The notes under the pieces are model-generated. The model worked only from the letters and a program-made list of their open reading frames with translations. It searched no databases and had not been told where the DNA came from. Of a DNA stretch of 64,000 nucleotides, positions 44,864 through 54,724 are shown piece after piece. Numbering within the stretch: position 1 is the first letter of the stretch; every line of letters starts with the position of its first letter. The DNA comes from Lactobacillus kimbladii (GTDB lineage Bacteria > Bacillota > Bacilli > Lactobacillales > Lactobacillaceae). The stretch covers positions 1-64,000 of the forward strand of contig NZ_SCMB01000001.1 in NCBI RefSeq assembly GCF_014323605.1, given 5' to 3'. The translations under genes were made by a program, and so were the position numbers.

Positions 44864-45868
44864 CTAACTACGATGCTTATACGTAAATTTTACTAATTTA
44901 TTCGCATCCGAAAACTCATCTTTGTCATGCAGTACCACTACAATCCGTCCGTTGCCCTTGTTACAACTTCCAACAAAGCAATAGCCTGATCGCGGTGTCC
45001 AGCCTGTTTTCATCCCATCGGTTTTGAAGGATTTAACGTTATATTTACGACCAGGTAACGTATCATTATAGTTATGTAATTTCTGGCCTGCCACATATAT
45101 CTCAGGTGTGGCAAAAAATTTCATCAAACTGGGATAATCATGAGCAACATGATAACCAATTATTGCTAGATCTTTTGCCGACAATAAGTTTCCTGAACTC
45201 CAAGCACCTTTAACATAATAACCATAAGGTGCTAAATCACTGTTTTCAAGCCCTGAAGCTGATACGAAATTTGCGGAAAGATGCCATAGCTTCGCCTGTT
45301 TATTCATCATTTTGATGAATTTCTTATTTGAACCTGCAACCCATTGACCCAATCGAATTGCAGAGTTATTGTCGGAATCAATTATTGCTGAAGACATGAT
45401 CTCTTTGATAGTATACTTTTTGCCTTTTTTTACATGAAAGCAGTCAAGGTTAGGATTCTTGGCCATTTTTACCAAAGAGCTAGAAAACTTGAGCTTTTTT
45501 TGCCAATCATGCGGATTACGGGCAAGCTTGCGCCTGGCTAAATAAATCGTCATTAGTTTCCCAGTAGACGCTGTTAAATAGCGCTTCTTCGCATTTTTTG
45601 CCAACAATACTTCTCCAGTTTTACGATCCAAAACTAGGTAAGCTTTTGCTTTGGTTTTAGGCTTTTTTCCATGAATATACTTAGTATATTGGCCAACTGA
45701 TTTGTCTTGATTGTGACTATAAACTGTAGTTTTATGTTTTTTCTTTTTAATTTTTTGATCCACTTCATTGTTTGCAATATTGCTGTCAATTTGAATGGTT
45801 TCATCAGCCTGAACTACAGAAGCGCTAACAAAAAAAGCTACTATTACCAAAAAAAGCCACAAATACAC
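44864..45868 (-). CDS. D-alanyl-D-alanine carboxypeptidase (S11 family), possible frameshift at start
   Basis: Low-molecular-weight penicillin-binding protein that trims pentapeptides. S11 motifs: STGK (Ser101 to Lys104), SDN (165-167) and KTG in DGMKTGWTPRSG near 292. 334 aa. The visible start is GTG at 45868, which gives a signal peptide with no positive charge (MYLWLFLVIVAFF) and has no nearby ribosome site; a stop codon lies directly upstream. A good site GGGAGG and GTG lie at 45896-45883 in another frame, whose product begins MQVKNK. One extra base would join the two, so the 5' end may be frameshifted. Confidence 0.85.
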   Translation of the reverse strand: MYLWLFLVIVAFFVSASVVQADETIQIDSNIANNEVDQKIKKKKHKTTVYSHNQDKSVGQYTKYIHGKKPKTKAKAYLVLDRKTGEVLLAKNAKKRYLTASTGKLMTIYLARRKLARNPHDWQKKLKFSSSLVKMAKNPNLDCFHVKKGKKYTIKEIMSSAIIDSDNNSAIRLGQWVAGSNKKFIKMMNKQAKLWHLSANFVSASGLENSDLAPYGYYVKGAWSSGNLLSAKDLAIIGYHVAHDYPSLMKFFATPEIYVAGQKLHNYNDTLPGRKYNVKSFKTDGMKTGWTPRSGYCFVGSCNKGNGRIVVVLHDKDEFSDANKLVKFTYKHRS

Positions 45869-46013
45869 TTATTTTTGACTTGCACCTATACCTCCCTATA
45901 CATTTTCAAATTTAAAATTACAAGTGATATTTTAAAATTAATTAACTATAAATTTCATTATATTATAAAATGGTAAATGTAGTTAAATTTTTTTAAAATT
46001 GATTGGAGCTAAA

Positions 46014-47129
46014 ATGTTAAGCAAATCCAAATTATTTTTAGTGGCTATCAGCTTATCACTTATGAGCACATTTATTTTTAATGAAAGAGTTTCTGCTGCA
46101 ACTACTAATACACCAAGTATTGTTGATCAGCAGAACAATGAGCAAAAAGAGCAAACTCAATCTAATTCTGACAATAATCAGATAGAAGATTCTAATACGA
46201 ACGATAATAACTCTGGTTCAAACGGGGCAATTAACACTAATAAAAAGCACAAAGAAGTGCCAAAGGTTGTCTATTCTAAGAAAAAAGGTAGTGGTAAAAT
46301 TTACCAAACCGATTATCGCTTTAGTAAAACATTAACTGGCAAAAAGCGTTCAGCCAAAAATTGGTATAAAAGACAAATTAGTTACAGCAAATTAGCCAAA
46401 ACTAACAAAGGGACTTTTGTCAAGACAAAGTACGGATGGTTAAATAAAAAAGCTTTCAATCAGTTTTTATTAACTAAAAATAAAATCAATTATAAAATGA
46501 AAATTGTCAGAAATGCCAAATTGTATAACTTACCTGCCCACACTAATGATGCCAGAAAAATAGGAACTAGCAACAACTTGCATTTGAAGAATAAATTGGT
46601 TCATGTCAATATGATTGCCCATACTAACTTGCATGCAGTATATTATCGTTTTAAACATCAAGGGAAAAATTATTGGATTTTAGGAAAAAATATCAAATAT
46701 AATTTAAAGGCTCTAGAAGGCAACAAAAAGTCGCTTGAACGCATTATTAAAATCGGTGAAAAAATGATTGGTCATTCCAAATATGACGAAAAATCAAGAC
46801 ATTTTGACTGTTCTAGTTTTATGAATTATCTTTTTACTAAAGTAGGCCATCATATAGGATCAACCACATTTAGTCAATGTTATAATGGCAAACCCGTTAA
46901 TTATAAAAACAAAAAACGTGGCGATCTCATTTTCTTCGATGATAAAGACGATGGACATTTAGCCCATGTTGGAGTGTACCTCGGAAAAGGATTATTTTTA
47001 CATGATAGTCCCTATACTGACAACGGCGGAGTTGGAGTTTCCAGTCTGCAAGACAAATTCTGGAACTCACGCAATTCAAAGTATTTATCAGTTCACTATC
47101 CTGATGGTATTGTCAGAAGAATTATGTAA
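46014..47129 (+). CDS. Secreted NlpC/P60 family peptidoglycan endopeptidase
   Basis: 371 aa. N-terminal signal peptide (MLSKSKLFLVAISLSLMST, cleavage near VSAATT), an Asn/Gln/Asp/Ser-rich linker (about 35-75), Lys/Tyr-rich wall-binding repeats (about 80-235), and a C-terminal NlpC/P60 domain. Catalytic Cys266 is in HFDCSSFMNYLF, His318 in LAHVGVYLG and a third polar residue (His330) in FLHDS. It cleaves D-Glu/mDAP or D-Glu/Lys stem linkages. The ATG at 46014 has TTGGAGC 7 nt upstream. Divergent from the carboxypeptidase gene, with the shared 145-bp promoter region between them. Confidence 0.9.
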   Translation: MLSKSKLFLVAISLSLMSTFIFNERVSAATTNTPSIVDQQNNEQKEQTQSNSDNNQIEDSNTNDNNSGSNGAINTNKKHKEVPKVVYSKKKGSGKIYQTDYRFSKTLTGKKRSAKNWYKRQISYSKLAKTNKGTFVKTKYGWLNKKAFNQFLLTKNKINYKMKIVRNAKLYNLPAHTNDARKIGTSNNLHLKNKLVHVNMIAHTNLHAVYYRFKHQGKNYWILGKNIKYNLKALEGNKKSLERIIKIGEKMIGHSKYDEKSRHFDCSSFMNYLFTKVGHHIGSTTFSQCYNGKPVNYKNKKRGDLIFFDDKDDGHLAHVGVYLGKGLFLHDSPYTDNGGVGVSSLQDKFWNSRNSKYLSVHYPDGIVRRIM

Positions 47130-47184
47130 AAAAATAATTAAAAGCCTTTAGCTTAAGTCCAATTTTAATAAAATCTCTTGAAAA

Positions 47185-47228
47185 ATAAAAAGACGTATTT
47201 GCAAATTGCAAACACGCCTTTTTTTAAC
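47185..47228. terminator. Bidirectional terminator between NlpC/P60 gene and rplL
   Basis: AAGACGTATTTGC and GCAAACACGCCTT pair with two non-Watson-Crick positions around AAATT, followed by TTTTT on the + strand and by T/A-rich sequence on the - strand. It separates the converging p60 and rplJ-rplL transcripts. Confidence 0.75.
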
Positions 47229-47247
47229 TTGTCCGATTGGACTACAA

Positions 47248-47613
47248 TTATTTCAATGTAACTGTAGCACCAACATCTTCAAGCTTAGATTTAATGTCGT
47301 TAGCTTCATCCTCAGAAACGCCTTCCTTAACGTTCTTAGGAGCGCCATCAACAAGATCTTTTGAGTCCTTAAGACCAAGTCCGGTAATATCACGAACTGC
47401 CTTAATAACCTTAACTTTTTCTTGGCCAGCTTCTGTCAATTCAACATCAAATGTTGACTTAGCAGCAGCTTCGCCACCAGCGGCACCTGCAGCAGCAACT
47501 GGAGCAGCAGCAGAAACACCAAATTCATCTTCAATAGCCTTTACCAGGTCATTTAATTCAAGAATTGAAGCACCTTTTAAGTCTTCAATAATCTTATCAG
47601 TATCTAAAGCCAT
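47248..47613 (-). CDS. rplL: 50S ribosomal protein L7/L12
   Basis: Stalk protein that recruits translation GTPases. 121 aa: N-terminal dimer domain ([28 protein letters not shown], in two parts), an Ala/Gly-rich hinge ([13 protein letters not shown]) and the C-terminal domain with [21 protein letters not shown]. Downstream of rplJ, so under L10 leader control. Confidence 0.97.
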   Translation of the reverse strand: MALDTDKIIEDLKGASILELNDLVKAIEDEFGVSAAAPVAAAGAAGGEAAAKSTFDVELTEAGQEKVKVIKAVRDITGLGLKDSKDLVDGAPKNVKEGVSEDEANDIKSKLEDVGATVTLK

Positions 47614-47656
47614 ACTTATTTTATCCTCCGAAATTTTTAGATATAAATTATTTTAT

Positions 47657-48166
47657 TTATTCTGCAGATTCATCTTTTGAATCAGCAACAGCTTTAACAG
47701 CATATGCGAAATTGCGTACTGGAGCTTGTAATACAGAAACAAGCATTGACAATAAGCCTTCGCGACCAGGAATGGCAGCAAGTTCCTTGATTTCTTCTTT
47801 AGAAGTCAATTTACCTTCTAACATACCACCCTTAATATCGATAACATCATAATCATCTTCGTATTTTGAAACGATACGAGCTGGTTCGGTAATGTCATCA
47901 GCATTATCAGTATAAATTACAGCAGTAGGACCTACAAAAGTCTCATCAAGGCCTTCTATACCGGCTTTAGCAGCAGCACGTCTTAAGTAAGTATTCTTAA
48001 CAACCTTCATGTTAACATCGTTTTCACGAAGTTCCTTACGCATGTTAGTAACTTCTTCAACAGTTAAACCCAAGTAGTTAATTATTAAGATTGCTTTAGC
48101 AGCTTTAAGTTCTTCAGCAAACGCATCAACGAACTTTTCTTTTTCAGCAATAGCAGCTTTACTCAA
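47657..48166 (-). CDS. rplJ: 50S ribosomal protein L10
   Basis: Base of the L7/L12 stalk. 169 aa with the typical AEKEKFVDAFAEELKAAKAI N-terminus, the NTYLRRAAAKAG rRNA-binding stretch and an acidic C-terminal helix (VKAVADSKDESAE) for L12 dimers. The L10-L12 complex represses its own mRNA through the leader at 48180-48322. Confidence 0.97.
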   Translation of the reverse strand: MSKAAIAEKEKFVDAFAEELKAAKAILIINYLGLTVEEVTNMRKELRENDVNMKVVKNTYLRRAAAKAGIEGLDETFVGPTAVIYTDNADDITEPARIVSKYEDDYDVIDIKGGMLEGKLTSKEEIKELAAIPGREGLLSMLVSVLQAPVRNFAYAVKAVADSKDESAE

Positions 48167-48179
48167 TCGATTTCACCTC

Positions 48180-48322
48180 CATCAAATTTAATAATAAATT
48201 CCATCAGGCCCAAATAAAAACTCCATGCCAAGAAAGACATGGAGCTTTAAACTCATCAATATCTTCTGGCCTCGGCGGGAAATTAAGGCGTCATGCCACC
48301 CGAGTCTTAGGTAGAATTTACT
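48180..48322 (-). promoter_or_regulatory. Ribosomal protein L10 leader
   Basis: The roughly 140-nt untranslated leader of rplJ is structured. It contains CCGCCGAGGCCAGAAG (- strand), the conserved kinked region of L10 leaders, and a 3' hairpin GCTCCATG/CATGGAG (48221-48244) followed by TTTTTATTT that could act as an intrinsic attenuator. L10-L12 binding would favour the terminator or block translation. Confidence 0.8.
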
Positions 48323-48328
48323 TTATTA

Positions 48329-48357
48329 AATATAACAGGAATATAACTTAATTGCAA
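48329..48357 (-). promoter_or_regulatory. rplJ-rplL promoter
   Basis: On the - strand TTGCAA (48352-48357), 17 bp, TATATT (48329-48334). It lies just after the phoU stop and immediately upstream of the L10 leader. Confidence 0.8.
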
Positions 48358-48362
48358 GCTAA

Positions 48363-49037
48363 TCAGTTCTTTTTCGGCTTAGGTTTTATTAACTCAAATA
48401 ATTCACCTGAAGTTTTGTAAATTACCCAACTGGCCAAGTTCACAATATGATCACTTATTCTCTCTAGTAATCTGATGATAACAAAGTAACTGGCAGAAGC
48501 TACAGCGGCGTCAGGTTCTTGTTCTACACCATCTATAATCATTTGTCTGGCATTCTTATAATCTTTAAAAACCTTAGCATGTCCAAGTACCATTTTTCTA
48601 GCATCTTTTTCATTTTCTTGAACATAAGCAGTTAACACCTGAACCAACATTTCACGTACTTGATGGGTCATGTTGGAAATTACTTTTTCAACTTCTGGCA
48701 GACGTGGGTTACCTTTGACTCTGACTGTCTCAACGGCAATACTGTTTGCATTTTCGCCAATTCTTTCTAAGTCCGTTGTAGCTTTTAAGATACTAATAAC
48801 AACGCGGAAATCTGTTGCAACCGGCTGTTGCAATGCCATTAATTCCAAAGCCTTTTTTTCGATCTTGACAGCTTCTTTAGCTACTTCCTTGTCTTCGGCA
48901 ATCATTTCTTGCGCCGTCTTTTTATCATGTTCAACGAATGAACGCGTACCCTTGTCAATCAAATCATTGACCAAGACTCCCATTTCCATAAACTGAGCGT
49001 TCAACTTTTTCAGTTCATCTAAAAATATTTCGTGCAT
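48363..49037 (-). CDS. phoU: Phosphate uptake regulator PhoU
   Basis: 224-residue two-repeat helical protein. Each repeat has a metal-binding acidic patch: EMIAEDKEVAKEAVKIEKK and TTDLERIGENANSIA in the first, LLERISDHIVNLA in the second. It dampens Pst transport and phosphate signalling. Last gene of the pst operon; strong GGAGGTGG site before ATG. Confidence 0.95.
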   Translation of the reverse strand: MHEIFLDELKKLNAQFMEMGVLVNDLIDKGTRSFVEHDKKTAQEMIAEDKEVAKEAVKIEKKALELMALQQPVATDFRVVISILKATTDLERIGENANSIAVETVRVKGNPRLPEVEKVISNMTHQVREMLVQVLTAYVQENEKDARKMVLGHAKVFKDYKNARQMIIDGVEQEPDAAVASASYFVIIRLLERISDHIVNLASWVIYKTSGELFELIKPKPKKN

Positions 49038-49052
49038 AATCCACCTCCAAAA

Positions 49053-49808
49053 TTAGCCAAAACGGCCGTTAAGATAATTGTTTGTTATTTCTTTTTTAGG
49101 TGACAAGAACATTTCTTGTGTCGAACCTGATTCAATCAATTCACCATTCATTAAAAAAGCTACCTGATCTGAAACCCGACTCGCCTGTTGCAAGTTGTGT
49201 GTCACCATAATAAAAGTATATTTCCGTTTCAAAGCCATTAACGTTTCTTCAATTTCTGAACTTGATATTGGATCTAAAGCAGATGTGGGCTCATCAAGTA
49301 AAACAACTTCCGGTCTGATTGCCAGAGCCCGAGCTATACAAATACGTTGCTGTTGTCCTCCTGAAAAAGCAAGAGCATTACGCTGCAAACTGTCTTTAGT
49401 TTCATTCCAAATTGCAGCTTGCTTCAAACTTTCTTCAACACGCTGTTCAATCAGATCTTTATCTTTAACACCAGCTATGCGTAAACCATAAGCTACATTA
49501 TCAAAAACTGAAAATGGAAACGGAGTGGGCTGTTGAAACACCATTCCCACCTTCTTACGTAAAGCAACTAAATCAATATGAGAATGATAAATATCTTTTC
49601 CTTCTAAAAGTATCTCACCAGTAATATTAATATCGTCAATATCATCATTCATACGATTTAAACAGCGCAAAAAGGTAGATTTGCCACAGCCAGATGGTCC
49701 AATTAAGGCAGTCAATTTTTGAGCGGGAAAAGCTAAACTTATACCATGTAAAGCTTCAAAACTGCCATACTTAAGTTTAACATTTTTAGCCTCCATCACA
49801 TTTGTCAT
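49053..49808 (-). CDS. pstB2: Phosphate ABC transporter ATP-binding protein PstB (second copy)
   Basis: ATPase of the Pst importer, 251 aa. Walker [13 protein letters not shown]-loop [11 protein letters not shown] (the PstB-typical Q-x-P-x-PFP), signature [15 protein letters not shown], Walker [13 protein letters not shown]-loop VTHNLQQA. Start at ATG 49808, 8 nt after AAGGTGG; GTG at 49820 is an alternative. Two consecutive pstB genes are usual in lactobacilli. Confidence 0.95.
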   Translation of the reverse strand: MTNVMEAKNVKLKYGSFEALHGISLAFPAQKLTALIGPSGCGKSTFLRCLNRMNDDIDDINITGEILLEGKDIYHSHIDLVALRKKVGMVFQQPTPFPFSVFDNVAYGLRIAGVKDKDLIEQRVEESLKQAAIWNETKDSLQRNALAFSGGQQQRICIARALAIRPEVVLLDEPTSALDPISSSEIEETLMALKRKYTFIMVTHNLQQASRVSDQVAFLMNGELIESGSTQEMFLSPKKEITNNYLNGRFG

Positions 49809-49822
49809 CAATAACGCCACCT

Positions 49823-50623
49823 TTATCCAAAACTACCCTGAATGTACTTCTCAGTAATTTCACCTTGAGGGTTGGTGAAAATATTTGTAGTAGTATCATA
49901 TTCTAACGCATGTCCCAAGTGAAAGAATGCTGTATATTCACTAATTCTTGAAGCCTGCTGCATATTATGCGTTACCATAACCATGGTATATTTCTTTCTC
50001 AACTGCTTTAAAGTATCTTCAAGTTTAGCAGTAGATACAGGATCCAAAGCACTAGCAGGCTCGTCAAGAAGTAAAATTTCGGGTTTTAGAGCAATCGCTC
50101 GCGCAATGCATAGTCTTTGCTGCTGACCCCCTGATAGAGCCAATGCACTTTGGTCGAGTTTATCCTTTACCTCATCCCATAAAGCCGCAGCTCTGAGACT
50201 TTCTTCTACAATTTGATCCAGTTTCTTTTTATTCTGCTGACCGTTTGCTTTTAAGGCATAAGTGATATTTTCTCTAATTGACTTCGGAAAAGGATTAGGC
50301 TTTTGAAAAACCATTCCAATTGCCTTCCGCAATTCATAAACATTAATTTTGTTCTGATTAACATTAAGGCCATGAAACATAATTTTGCCGTCAACTCGTG
50401 CTACCCGGTCATTCATACGATTAAGTGAGCGCAAAAATGTTGATTTACCTGAACCAGATGCTCCTATTAATGCAGTAATTGTATTTTTCTTAAAGCCTAA
50501 GCTAACATCAAACAACTTTTGAACTGTACCACCATAGAAAACACTCAAATCAGTAGTTGAAATTGCACAGTCATCTTCAGGAAAGGTCTTAATGTAGGTT
50601 TTTTGTTTTTGCCAATTTTCCAT
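49823..50623 (-). CDS. pstB1: Phosphate ABC transporter ATP-binding protein PstB (first copy)
   Basis: 266 aa; Walker [25 protein letters not shown], signature [15 protein letters not shown], Walker [22 protein letters not shown]. It has a longer N-terminus than its paralogue ([16 protein letters not shown]). ATG start with AAAGGGG. Encoded between pstA and the second pstB; the two ATPases could form a heterodimer or serve under different conditions. Confidence 0.95.
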   Translation of the reverse strand: MENWQKQKTYIKTFPEDDCAISTTDLSVFYGGTVQKLFDVSLGFKKNTITALIGASGSGKSTFLRSLNRMNDRVARVDGKIMFHGLNVNQNKINVYELRKAIGMVFQKPNPFPKSIRENITYALKANGQQNKKKLDQIVEESLRAAALWDEVKDKLDQSALALSGGQQQRLCIARAIALKPEILLLDEPASALDPVSTAKLEDTLKQLRKKYTMVMVTHNMQQASRISEYTAFFHLGHALEYDTTTNIFTNPQGEITEKYIQGSFG

Positions 50624-50633
50624 AAGAACCCCT

Positions 50634-51527
50634 TTACTTTATTCTTGCGGCAGTAAGCCGTTTATAGATCCAATTTCCTAGTGCTCTAGCACCGAAGTTA
50701 AAGATAATGACAACAATTACCAATAAAGCTGATGTTCCAGCAGAAACCGCATTCACATCCGGAATTATCCCTTCAGTATTTACTTTCCAAATATGTACAG
50801 CTAGCGTTTCTGCTGGACGCATTACATTCAAAAAACTAGTAGGACTAAACATATTCCAGTTAGAATAATCAACCGTTGAACCACTTTGCCCTGCGGTATA
50901 AATCAAAGCTGCAGCTTCACCAAAAACACGTCCAGCGCTCAAAATAACACCAGTAATTATTCCTGGCAGGGCTGCTGGCAATACAATGCCGTGAATGGTC
51001 TTCCAATTAGATAAACCCAGAGCCCAGCCAGCTTCTCTTTGAGTTTGAGGAACACCTTTAATGGCTTCTTCAATATTACTAGTAAGAGTTGGCAAGTTGA
51101 AAAAAGTTAGTGCTAAAGCGCCAGCGAGAATTGAAAAGCCAAATCCGAACTGAACCACAAATAAAAGATAGCCAAACAGACCAACAACTATTGAAGGTAA
51201 AGAGCTCAAAATTTCAATCGTGGTTCTGATTAACTGAGTGAACCAGTTATCAGGAGCATATTCGGCTAAATAAATGGCAGCACCGAGTGCAATTGGCATA
51301 GAAATTAGTAAGGTAAGTAATAAAAGATAGATAGAATTAAATAATTGGTCTCTAATTCCACCGCCTGCTTCAAAAGAGGACGATTCTGAACTCAAGAAAT
51401 GCCACGATAAATGCGGTAATCCCGAAACTAAGATATTACCAAGAATACCAACCAAAAGAAGTACAACAATTCCAACTAAGAAATAAATCACGCCAGTAGC
51501 AATTCGGTTAGTTTTTTTTGCGTTCAT
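50634..51527 (-). CDS. pstA: Phosphate ABC transporter permease PstA
   Basis: 297 aa with about six transmembrane helices and the ABC importer EAA loop (EAGWALGLSNWKTIHGIVLPAALPGI). It forms the channel with PstC. Start at ATG 51527; an in-frame TTG at 51551 lies inside pstC and has a less convincing site. Overlaps the end of pstC only if that upstream start is used. Confidence 0.92.
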   Translation of the reverse strand: MNAKKTNRIATGVIYFLVGIVVLLLVGILGNILVSGLPHLSWHFLSSESSSFEAGGGIRDQLFNSIYLLLLTLLISMPIALGAAIYLAEYAPDNWFTQLIRTTIEILSSLPSIVVGLFGYLLFVVQFGFGFSILAGALALTFFNLPTLTSNIEEAIKGVPQTQREAGWALGLSNWKTIHGIVLPAALPGIITGVILSAGRVFGEAAALIYTAGQSGSTVDYSNWNMFSPTSFLNVMRPAETLAVHIWKVNTEGIIPDVNAVSAGTSALLVIVVIIFNFGARALGNWIYKRLTAARIK

Positions 51528-51534
51528 AATACTA

Positions 51535-52527
51535 CTAACTCTTCTTTCCAATTAAATGTACTAAAAAATTAAATACTAGTGACATAATTAATAACAAAAG
51601 TGCCAAAGACCATAATGAATTGTTAGGCAAGGTACCCATAACAGTATTGCCCATTTGACTAGTTAACTGACTAGTTAACGTTGCTGCTGGGCTAACCAAG
51701 TTATATGGCATTAATACTGCATTTCCGATTGCCATTTGTACAGCTAAAGCTTCACCAAAAGCACGAGCCATACCGAAAATAACGGCTGTCATGATACGTG
51801 AGCGAGCTGCTCTCAGCACAACGTGATATATAGTCTGCCATTTCGTAGCACCAAGAGCTGCTGAAGACTTTCGCAAATCTTTGGGAATAGCTTTAAACGC
51901 ATCAACAGTAAGAGAAGTGATTGTGGGCAGAACCATTACAAAAAGTATTAACGTGGCAGTCAAGATGCCAAAGCCCGTTCCACCAAAAATAGTTCTGACA
52001 GCTGGAACAACTACCATTAAGCCAATAAAGCCATAAACTACAGAAGGAATACCTACTAAGAGCTCCATTACGGATTGCAGTAACTGCACTCTCTTACCAG
52101 ATTCATATTCTGTCATAAATAGTGCCACGGCAATCGAAAATGGTGTTGCAATTAGTGCTGCCAAAAGTGTTACTGCAAAAGAAGTTACAATCATCGCAGC
52201 GGCACCCACATGGTTTTTACCAGCATTAGGATTCCAGTCAGTAGAAAACAGAAAATGGAAAATGTTCACTTTATTATCAATAAAGGTTGCTAACCCATGC
52301 ATGCCAACAAAACCAATGATTGCAACTATTAATATTCCTATTAATATAATTGCCAAAAATGTTAATCCTCTGCCCCACCATTCTTGTCGTGTTTCTTTTG
52401 ATGGCTTAGTTAAGCGATCAACATCAATATTTTTGGGATCAATACCTTTGAACTTAACATGTGGTACTTTTTGTTCGGCAAGAGCATTCTCAACAACTTG
52501 TTGTAAATCTTGTTCTTTTTTTGCCAT
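51535..52527 (-). CDS. pstC: Phosphate ABC transporter permease PstC
   Basis: 330 aa. A cytoplasmic N-terminal extension of about 65 residues, rich in charged residues (KKEQDLQQVVENALAEQK), precedes about six helices. PstC hallmarks include MELLVGIPSVVYGFIGLMVV and the EAA-type loop (SSAALGATKWQTIYHVVL). The start codon is ATG just after the pstS stop. Confidence 0.93.
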   Translation of the reverse strand: MAKKEQDLQQVVENALAEQKVPHVKFKGIDPKNIDVDRLTKPSKETRQEWWGRGLTFLAIILIGILIVAIIGFVGMHGLATFIDNKVNIFHFLFSTDWNPNAGKNHVGAAAMIVTSFAVTLLAALIATPFSIAVALFMTEYESGKRVQLLQSVMELLVGIPSVVYGFIGLMVVVPAVRTIFGGTGFGILTATLILFVMVLPTITSLTVDAFKAIPKDLRKSSAALGATKWQTIYHVVLRAARSRIMTAVIFGMARAFGEALAVQMAIGNAVLMPYNLVSPAATLTSQLTSQMGNTVMGTLPNNSLWSLALLLLIMSLVFNFLVHLIGKKS

Positions 52528-52528
52528 T

Positions 52529-53395
52529 TTATTTACCTATCTTCGTAATTTTATTTTGACTATCACGCGCAACTTTCATTTCATGTACACTTATATAGCC
52601 AATTTTAGGAACTAAATCTTTTTGAACTTTTTTACTCAATACGTATTTAATAAAAGCTGCAGTAGCCTTATTCGGTTTACCTTTTGTATACATATGCTCA
52701 TAAGACCAAAGTGGCCACTTGTTCATGGGTATGTTTCTATTATCTGGTTGAATATTATTTATACTTATTTTTTGAATATTTTGGTCATTAGCATAGGGAA
52801 AAGAAATATAAGAAATAGTACCCGGAGTTGAATTAACAATCTTTTTGACAGTTCCATTTGAATCCTGTTCTTGAGAATTAATTGCTTCTTTTCCATTTAG
52901 AACCAAGTCCTCAAATGTCGATCGCGTACCACTTCCACGAGAACGGTTGATCACAATAATTGACTGATTTTTACCACCTACTTGACGCCAATTTTTAATT
53001 TTACCAGTAAAAATATCAGAGAGTTGTTTAGTAGATAAATTTTTAACTCCGACACCCTTATTTGCAATTGGCACAATACCAACTACTGCCACAGGGTAAT
53101 CTTCCAGTTTCTTTGCATCAATGCCTTTTTGCGTTTCAGCAAAAACATCAGAAGTACCAACTTCAACGGCCCCTGCTTGCACTTGGCTTAGTCCTGTACC
53201 GGAGCCACCACCTTGGACTACAATGTTGCTGCTCATGTGGGCTAGGTGATAGTCATTGCCAGCTTGTTCTATTAAAGGTTGTAAGGCACTGGAGCCAACA
53301 ATAGTAATTTTTTCTCGGTTTTGACTGCAACCTGTCAAAAATAGGGACATAAATAATATTAATGTCAGCAGTCTGCCTAAATTACTTTTTTTCAT
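52529..53395 (-). CDS. pstS: Phosphate-binding lipoprotein PstS
   Basis: 288 aa. Lipobox LFLTGCSQ (lipidated Cys about residue 22) for membrane anchoring. Ligand-loop motifs GSSALQPL, GGGSGTG and SRGSGTRSTFEDLVL are those of PstS and bind phosphate by hydrogen bonds. Start ATG 53395 with GAGGGA 7 nt upstream; an in-frame start at 53410 adds MRESY. First gene of the pstS-C-A-B-B-phoU operon; a Pho box could not be identified. Confidence 0.93.
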   Translation of the reverse strand: MKKSNLGRLLTLILFMSLFLTGCSQNREKITIVGSSALQPLIEQAGNDYHLAHMSSNIVVQGGGSGTGLSQVQAGAVEVGTSDVFAETQKGIDAKKLEDYPVAVVGIVPIANKGVGVKNLSTKQLSDIFTGKIKNWRQVGGKNQSIIVINRSRGSGTRSTFEDLVLNGKEAINSQEQDSNGTVKKIVNSTPGTISYISFPYANDQNIQKISINNIQPDNRNIPMNKWPLWSYEHMYTKGKPNKATAAFIKYVLSKKVQKDLVPKIGYISVHEMKVARDSQNKITKIGK

Positions 53396-53482
53396 ATATG
53401 ATTCCCTCAATTAAACAAATAAAATTTAGCTCTAGTTTATCAAAACTTTTACCTTTGACCAATCATAAATACTCGTAAATAG

Positions 53483-53520
53483 ATAAAAAAAGCAACCTGC
53501 TCAATCGCAAAGTTGCTTTA
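53483..53520 (-). terminator. Terminator after rplA
   Basis: On the - strand AAAGCAAC pairs with GTTGCTTT (stem 53512-53519 with 53489-53496), followed by TTTTTATC. It ends rplK-rplA before the pst operon. Confidence 0.85.
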
Positions 53521-53535
53521 ATTAATTGTTCAATT

Positions 53536-54228
53536 TTAGTCCAGATTTAATGGATCAAGTTTAATCCCAGGTCCAAAGGTTGCAGCTACAGCAACACTCT
53601 TAATGTATTGACCTTTAGCAGCAGATGGACGCGCACGTAAAATAACGTCACGCAATGCATCAAAGTTTTCAATTAATTGTTCATCAGTAAATGAAACTTT
53701 ACCAATTGCTGCGTGAATAGCAGCTTGACGGTCAACACGATATTCAACCTGACCAGCTTTTACATTCTTAACGGCTTTTTCAATATCCATTGTAACGGTA
53801 CCAGTCTTAGGGTTTGGCATCAAACCTTTTGGTCCAAGCACACGACCTAAACGTCCAACTTTTGCCATCATTGTTGGTGTAGCAACCACGACATCAAAGT
53901 CTAAGTAACCGTTTTGTACTTTTTCAACTAAGTCGTCAGAACCAACTTCATCAGCACCAGCAGCCTTAGCTTGTTCAGCTTGAGGACCCTCAGCAAAAAC
54001 AATGACCTTTTGTGTCTTACCAGTACCATTCGGCAAAACCAGTGAGCCACGAATTTGTTGGTCTGCTTGTTTAGGGTCAACGCTCAAATTGTATGAAACT
54101 TCAACTGAAGCATCAAAGCCTGCGTATGAAGTTTCTTTAACTAACTTCATTGCTTCAGCAACTGAATATAATTTCTTTGAATCTACTTTTTTAGCAGCTT
54201 CTAAATATTTTTTACCATGCTTTGGCAT
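53536..54228 (-). CDS. rplA: 50S ribosomal protein L1
   Basis: L1 stalk protein, which also represses its own operon. 230 aa; [25 protein letters not shown] and [22 protein letters not shown] are signature blocks. Downstream of rplK. Confidence 0.97.
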   Translation of the reverse strand: MPKHGKKYLEAAKKVDSKKLYSVAEAMKLVKETSYAGFDASVEVSYNLSVDPKQADQQIRGSLVLPNGTGKTQKVIVFAEGPQAEQAKAAGADEVGSDDLVEKVQNGYLDFDVVVATPTMMAKVGRLGRVLGPKGLMPNPKTGTVTMDIEKAVKNVKAGQVEYRVDRQAAIHAAIGKVSFTDEQLIENFDALRDVILRARPSAAKGQYIKSVAVAATFGPGIKLDPLNLD

Positions 54229-54298
54229 GTGATTTCCTCCTTAATATGTGGTCAAGCGAGCTAAAGCTCTCCCACCTAAATTGTTATAAATAACAGGA

Positions 54299-54724
54299 TT
54301 AGTCTTCGACTTCGATACCCATGCTTCTAGCAGTACCTTCGATCATCCGCATAGCAGCTTCGACATCAGCAGCGTTAAGGTCCTTCATCTTAGTTTCAGC
54401 AATTTCCTTAACTTGATCCTTGGTTACCTTACCAACTTTCTTGGTATTAGGTTCACCGGATGCCTTGTCAATCTTAGCAGCCTGCTTCAAAAGTACTGGA
54501 GCTGGTGGAGTCTTAGTTACGAATTCGAATGAACGATCTTCATATACTGTGATGACTACAGGAATAATCATGCCTTTTTGGTCAGCAGTTCTAGCATTGA
54601 AGTCCTTAGTAAAGCCAACAATGTTAATACCAGCTTGACCTAAAGCTGGACCAACTGGAGGAGCGGGTGTTGCAGCACCAGCTGGTATTTGTAATTTAAC
54701 AACATTTATAACTTTCTTTGCCAC
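54299..54724 (-). CDS. rplK: 50S ribosomal protein L11
   Basis: GTPase-centre protein contacting 23S helices 43/44. 141 aa when started at GTG 54724, exactly the family length; AGGAGG lies 8 nt upstream. The frame is open to 54787, but that part is leader. Blocks [21 protein letters not shown] and [12 protein letters not shown] are diagnostic. First gene of rplK-rplA. Confidence 0.97.
   Translation of the reverse strand: MAKKVINVVKLQIPAGAATPAPPVGPALGQAGINIVGFTKDFNARTADQKGMIIPVVITVYEDRSFEFVTKTPPAPVLLKQAAKIDKASGEPNTKKVGKVTKDQVKEIAETKMKDLNAADVEAAMRMIEGTARSMGIEVED

Noticed and set aside
45846-45885. 13-codon leader peptide (MQVKNKCICGFFW) as a separate regulatory ORF before the D,D-carboxypeptidase
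   Set aside because: The basic leader followed by a missing base explains a frameshifted start better than a free peptide, so it is reported as a possible frameshift only.
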